This document shows positions 29,842-31,084 of a DNA stretch of 31,084 nucleotides, piece after piece. Source of the DNA: Pseudomonadota bacterium (GTDB lineage Bacteria; Chloroflexota; Ktedonobacteria; Ktedonobacterales; JACDGC01). The notes under the pieces are model-generated. The model worked only from the letters and a program-made list of their open reading frames with translations. It had not been told where the DNA came from and did not search any database. The stretch lies in contig JAJPKG010000050.1 of the NCBI GenBank assembly GCA_021323815.1, forward strand, positions 1 to 31,084. Direction: 5' to 3'. Position numbers and translations under genes: made by a program. The first letter of the stretch is position 1. Every line of letters begins with the position of its first letter.

Positions 29842-29851
29842 AGTATCGCAC
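29842..29851 (-). promoter_or_regulatory. Extended -10 promoter of the small membrane protein gene
   Basis: The minus strand reads GTGCGATACT, the recurrent extended -10 motif, with its 3' end 10 bases before the ATG at 29831. A leaderless transcript is expected. Confidence 0.45.
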
Positions 29852-29919
29852 ATTATGCGCCGGGCCGCCAGGTTCCGTGCAAGCCGCCCCATACATTCCA
29901 CCGATAGGGAGGCGGGCGG

Positions 29920-30507
29920 CTATTTGCCCTGCCCCTGTGGCACGGGCGCAATCGCCGCCCGTCGCGGCGTGGCAAACACGCGCATCAGCACCAGGAAAGC
30001 GACGGCGCCCGCGCAGCCGGCATAGATGGCGCGCATGAACGGCTCATTGGTGTCGCTGCCGGCCAGGATGCCATGTGCCGTCACCAAAGCAAAAGCGACG
30101 AAGCTAAGATAATGCACCGCGCGCCAGAAGGCGTAGGGTAATGCGCCCTTGAGCCACGAGGTCAGCAGCACCGCTGCGATGGCATAAAGCGCGAAGACGC
30201 CCAGCGCGCTCGCCAGCGGGCGATAGGGTTCGTGCACCGGCACCAGCAAGTTCGCCAGCGAGAACGGCAGGAATGGATCGAAATAAAGCGTGATCAGATG
30301 GCCGGCGATCAGCAGCGCCGCCAGCACATTCAGGCTGGAATGTGCCACGTCAGTCAGCCCGGACAAACGCTCTTTGGTAGCACGAGCGATGGGGCGCAAC
30401 ATGCCCACCATCGCGCCGACGGCCAGGGTGATGTAACCGGCTACCGCCATTGCGCGCGTGAGATACCACAAAAACGGGTCGGCTTGCGCCGCTAGGACAA
30501 GCGCCAT
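29920..30507 (-). CDS. Ferric-reductase-like haem membrane protein
   Basis: A 195-aa membrane protein with about five helices, matching the ferric-reductase-like transmembrane domain that binds b-type haems and passes electrons across the membrane (as in MsrQ and YedZ). Likely haem-ligand His are in two pairs spaced 13-14 residues apart: His56 and His70 (HSSLNVLAALLIAGH), and His132 and His145 (VHYLSFVAFALVTAH). There is a strong GGAGGGGG six bases before the ATG. Its start overlaps the end of the upstream ApbE-type gene by 16 bases, so the two are co-translated and probably share one electron-transfer pathway with flavin. No MsrP-like partner is visible. Confidence 0.85.
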   Translation of the reverse strand: MALVLAAQADPFLWYLTRAMAVAGYITLAVGAMVGMLRPIARATKERLSGLTDVAHSSLNVLAALLIAGHLITLYFDPFLPFSLANLLVPVHEPYRPLASALGVFALYAIAAVLLTSWLKGALPYAFWRAVHYLSFVAFALVTAHGILAGSDTNEPFMRAIYAGCAGAVAFLVLMRVFATPRRAAIAPVPQGQGK

Positions 30508-31084
30508 AATCGTCCCCCTCCATGCTGGGCAAGATAGTCCGTGAAATTTTCCGAAAGAACCATTGTGCCATCCCCCATGATCAGGAGCGTGGCGGCGTTA
30601 CCCCACCCTCCACCCCCTTCCCCATCCTGCAGATGGAGAGGTGGAGACTGTTCGGGTCGATTGTGACGTTGAGCTATGCGATCAGCCCGCAGAGCGATCT
30701 CCCCTCTCCGGCTTTGCTGGGGTGGGGCCAGCAGCGCGACCTTCGCCGCGACCTCGGCGGCGGCGGCGGTGGGCGCGAGGGCGGTGGCAGTGGCAATGCG
30801 CGTGACGGCATTGTTCGCGTCATCTGCCAGCCAGAGATCAGCGGGCGCGCCGGTGCGCGGATCGATCAGGTGATGGCGGACGATCGCGCCCTGTCGCCAC
30901 CAGCGATCCGTCGCGCCGGACGTGGCGACGCCGCCCTCGCTGAGCGTGATGGTGGCGCGCAACATCTCCAGACCATTCGCACTGGATTTCAAGGGATCGC
31001 GCACACCGACGGCCCATAGTTCGCCGGGCTGCGGCCCGCCGCGCAGGCGCAGATCGCCCCCCAGGTTGACGATGACGCCGGGAA
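30492..31084 (-). CDS. ApbE-type FAD:protein FMN transferase, 3' part
   Basis: The frame is open to the window edge, so the 5' part is missing. The visible 197 residues match ApbE: VNLGGDLRLRGGPQPGELWA, then VRDPLKSS, ATSGATDRW, HHLIDPRTGAPAD and TALAPTAAAAEVAAKVALL. ApbE attaches FMN covalently to a Thr of partner redox proteins outside the membrane. Two oddities stand out. First, the usual A-D-x-x-x-T metal-binding motif reads A-E-V-A-A-K. Second, about 43 residues of low-complexity sequence after APPQQSRRGE interrupt the domain and coincide with a palindromic element (30600-30728). The protein may be altered in activity. The downstream haem protein overlaps its end. Confidence 0.82.
   Translation of the reverse strand, partial: PGVIVNLGGDLRLRGGPQPGELWAVGVRDPLKSSANGLEMLRATITLSEGGVATSGATDRWWRQGAIVRHHLIDPRTGAPADLWLADDANNAVTRIATATALAPTAAAAEVAAKVALLAPPQQSRRGEIALRADRIAQRHNRPEQSPPLHLQDGEGGGGWGNAATLLIMGDGTMVLSENFTDYLAQHGGGRLWRLS
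30600..30728. repeat. Palindromic repeat-like insert inside the apbE reading frame
   Basis: One end reads ACCCCACCCTCCACCCCCTT with GGAGAGGTGGAGA inside it. The other end, reversed, reads GGCCCCACCCCAGCAAAGCC followed by GGAGAGGGGAGAT, so the two ends are imperfect inverse copies. The segment is about 129 bp, a multiple of three, with no stop in frame. Such CCCCACCC...GGAGAGG units look like the intergenic palindromic repeats seen in many genomes. No second copy is present here. Confidence 0.5.

Overview
The window reads as a GC-rich chromosomal segment of a free-living bacterium, most likely a member of the Chloroflexota. This is an inference from the gene set: a complex I nuoA-nuoB pair, an EF-G2-type elongation factor G paralogue, an archaeal-type serine hydroxymethyltransferase, a lone M16 protease homologue, and a DksA/TraR-type protein beside lspA and rluD. 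No rRNA gene or 16S marker is present, so the assignment is not proven. Genes are densely packed on both strands in short units. Most carry AGGAG/GAGG-type ribosome binding sites and several share an extended -10 element close to GTGC[G/T]ATACT.

Layout. 1-1159: end of a complex I cluster (nuoA, nuoB, minus strand) followed by a three-unit tandem repeat. 1394-4973: a GlmU-like sugar nucleotidyltransferase, a LarC2-VOC fusion protein on the opposite strand, and the sliding clamp dnaN. 4981-9859: a palindromic repeat, EF-G2, then an operon of a double-SIS sugar isomerase and mannose-1-phosphate guanylyltransferase (manC). 10006-13705: signal peptidase I, a small unknown protein, a receiver-only response regulator, an unknown protein, tRNA-Gln(CUG) with promoter and terminator, and a TetR regulator. 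13935-19309: a large membrane-anchored MA-type metallopeptidase, a membrane-anchored alpha/beta hydrolase and an M16 homologue with a broken zinc motif. 19375-22005: serine hydroxymethyltransferase and an RsmC-like methyltransferase.

21981-24771 is an AT-rich island unlike everything around it. It encodes two exported proteins of unknown function: a secreted Cys-rich protein and a membrane-anchored propeller-like protein, separated by a perfect 12-bp stem-loop. It sits at the 3' end of the RsmC-like gene, and a second, 5'-truncated copy of the last 180 bp of that gene lies on the far side (24772-24951). The last eight codons of the intact gene are written in AT-rich codons. This is the arrangement expected after a circular element integrates into a gene's 3' end and restores the reading frame. 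It is the strongest candidate for something undescribed here.

25056-31084: a TetR regulator divergent from a SAM methyltransferase, then a minus-strand series of rluD, lspA (with a long basic tail), a DksA/TraR-type zinc-finger protein, a small membrane protein, a ferric-reductase-like haem membrane protein and the 3' part of an ApbE-type flavin transferase. The apbE reading frame appears to carry an in-frame palindromic insert. The last two genes overlap and probably form a flavin/haem electron-transfer unit in the membrane.
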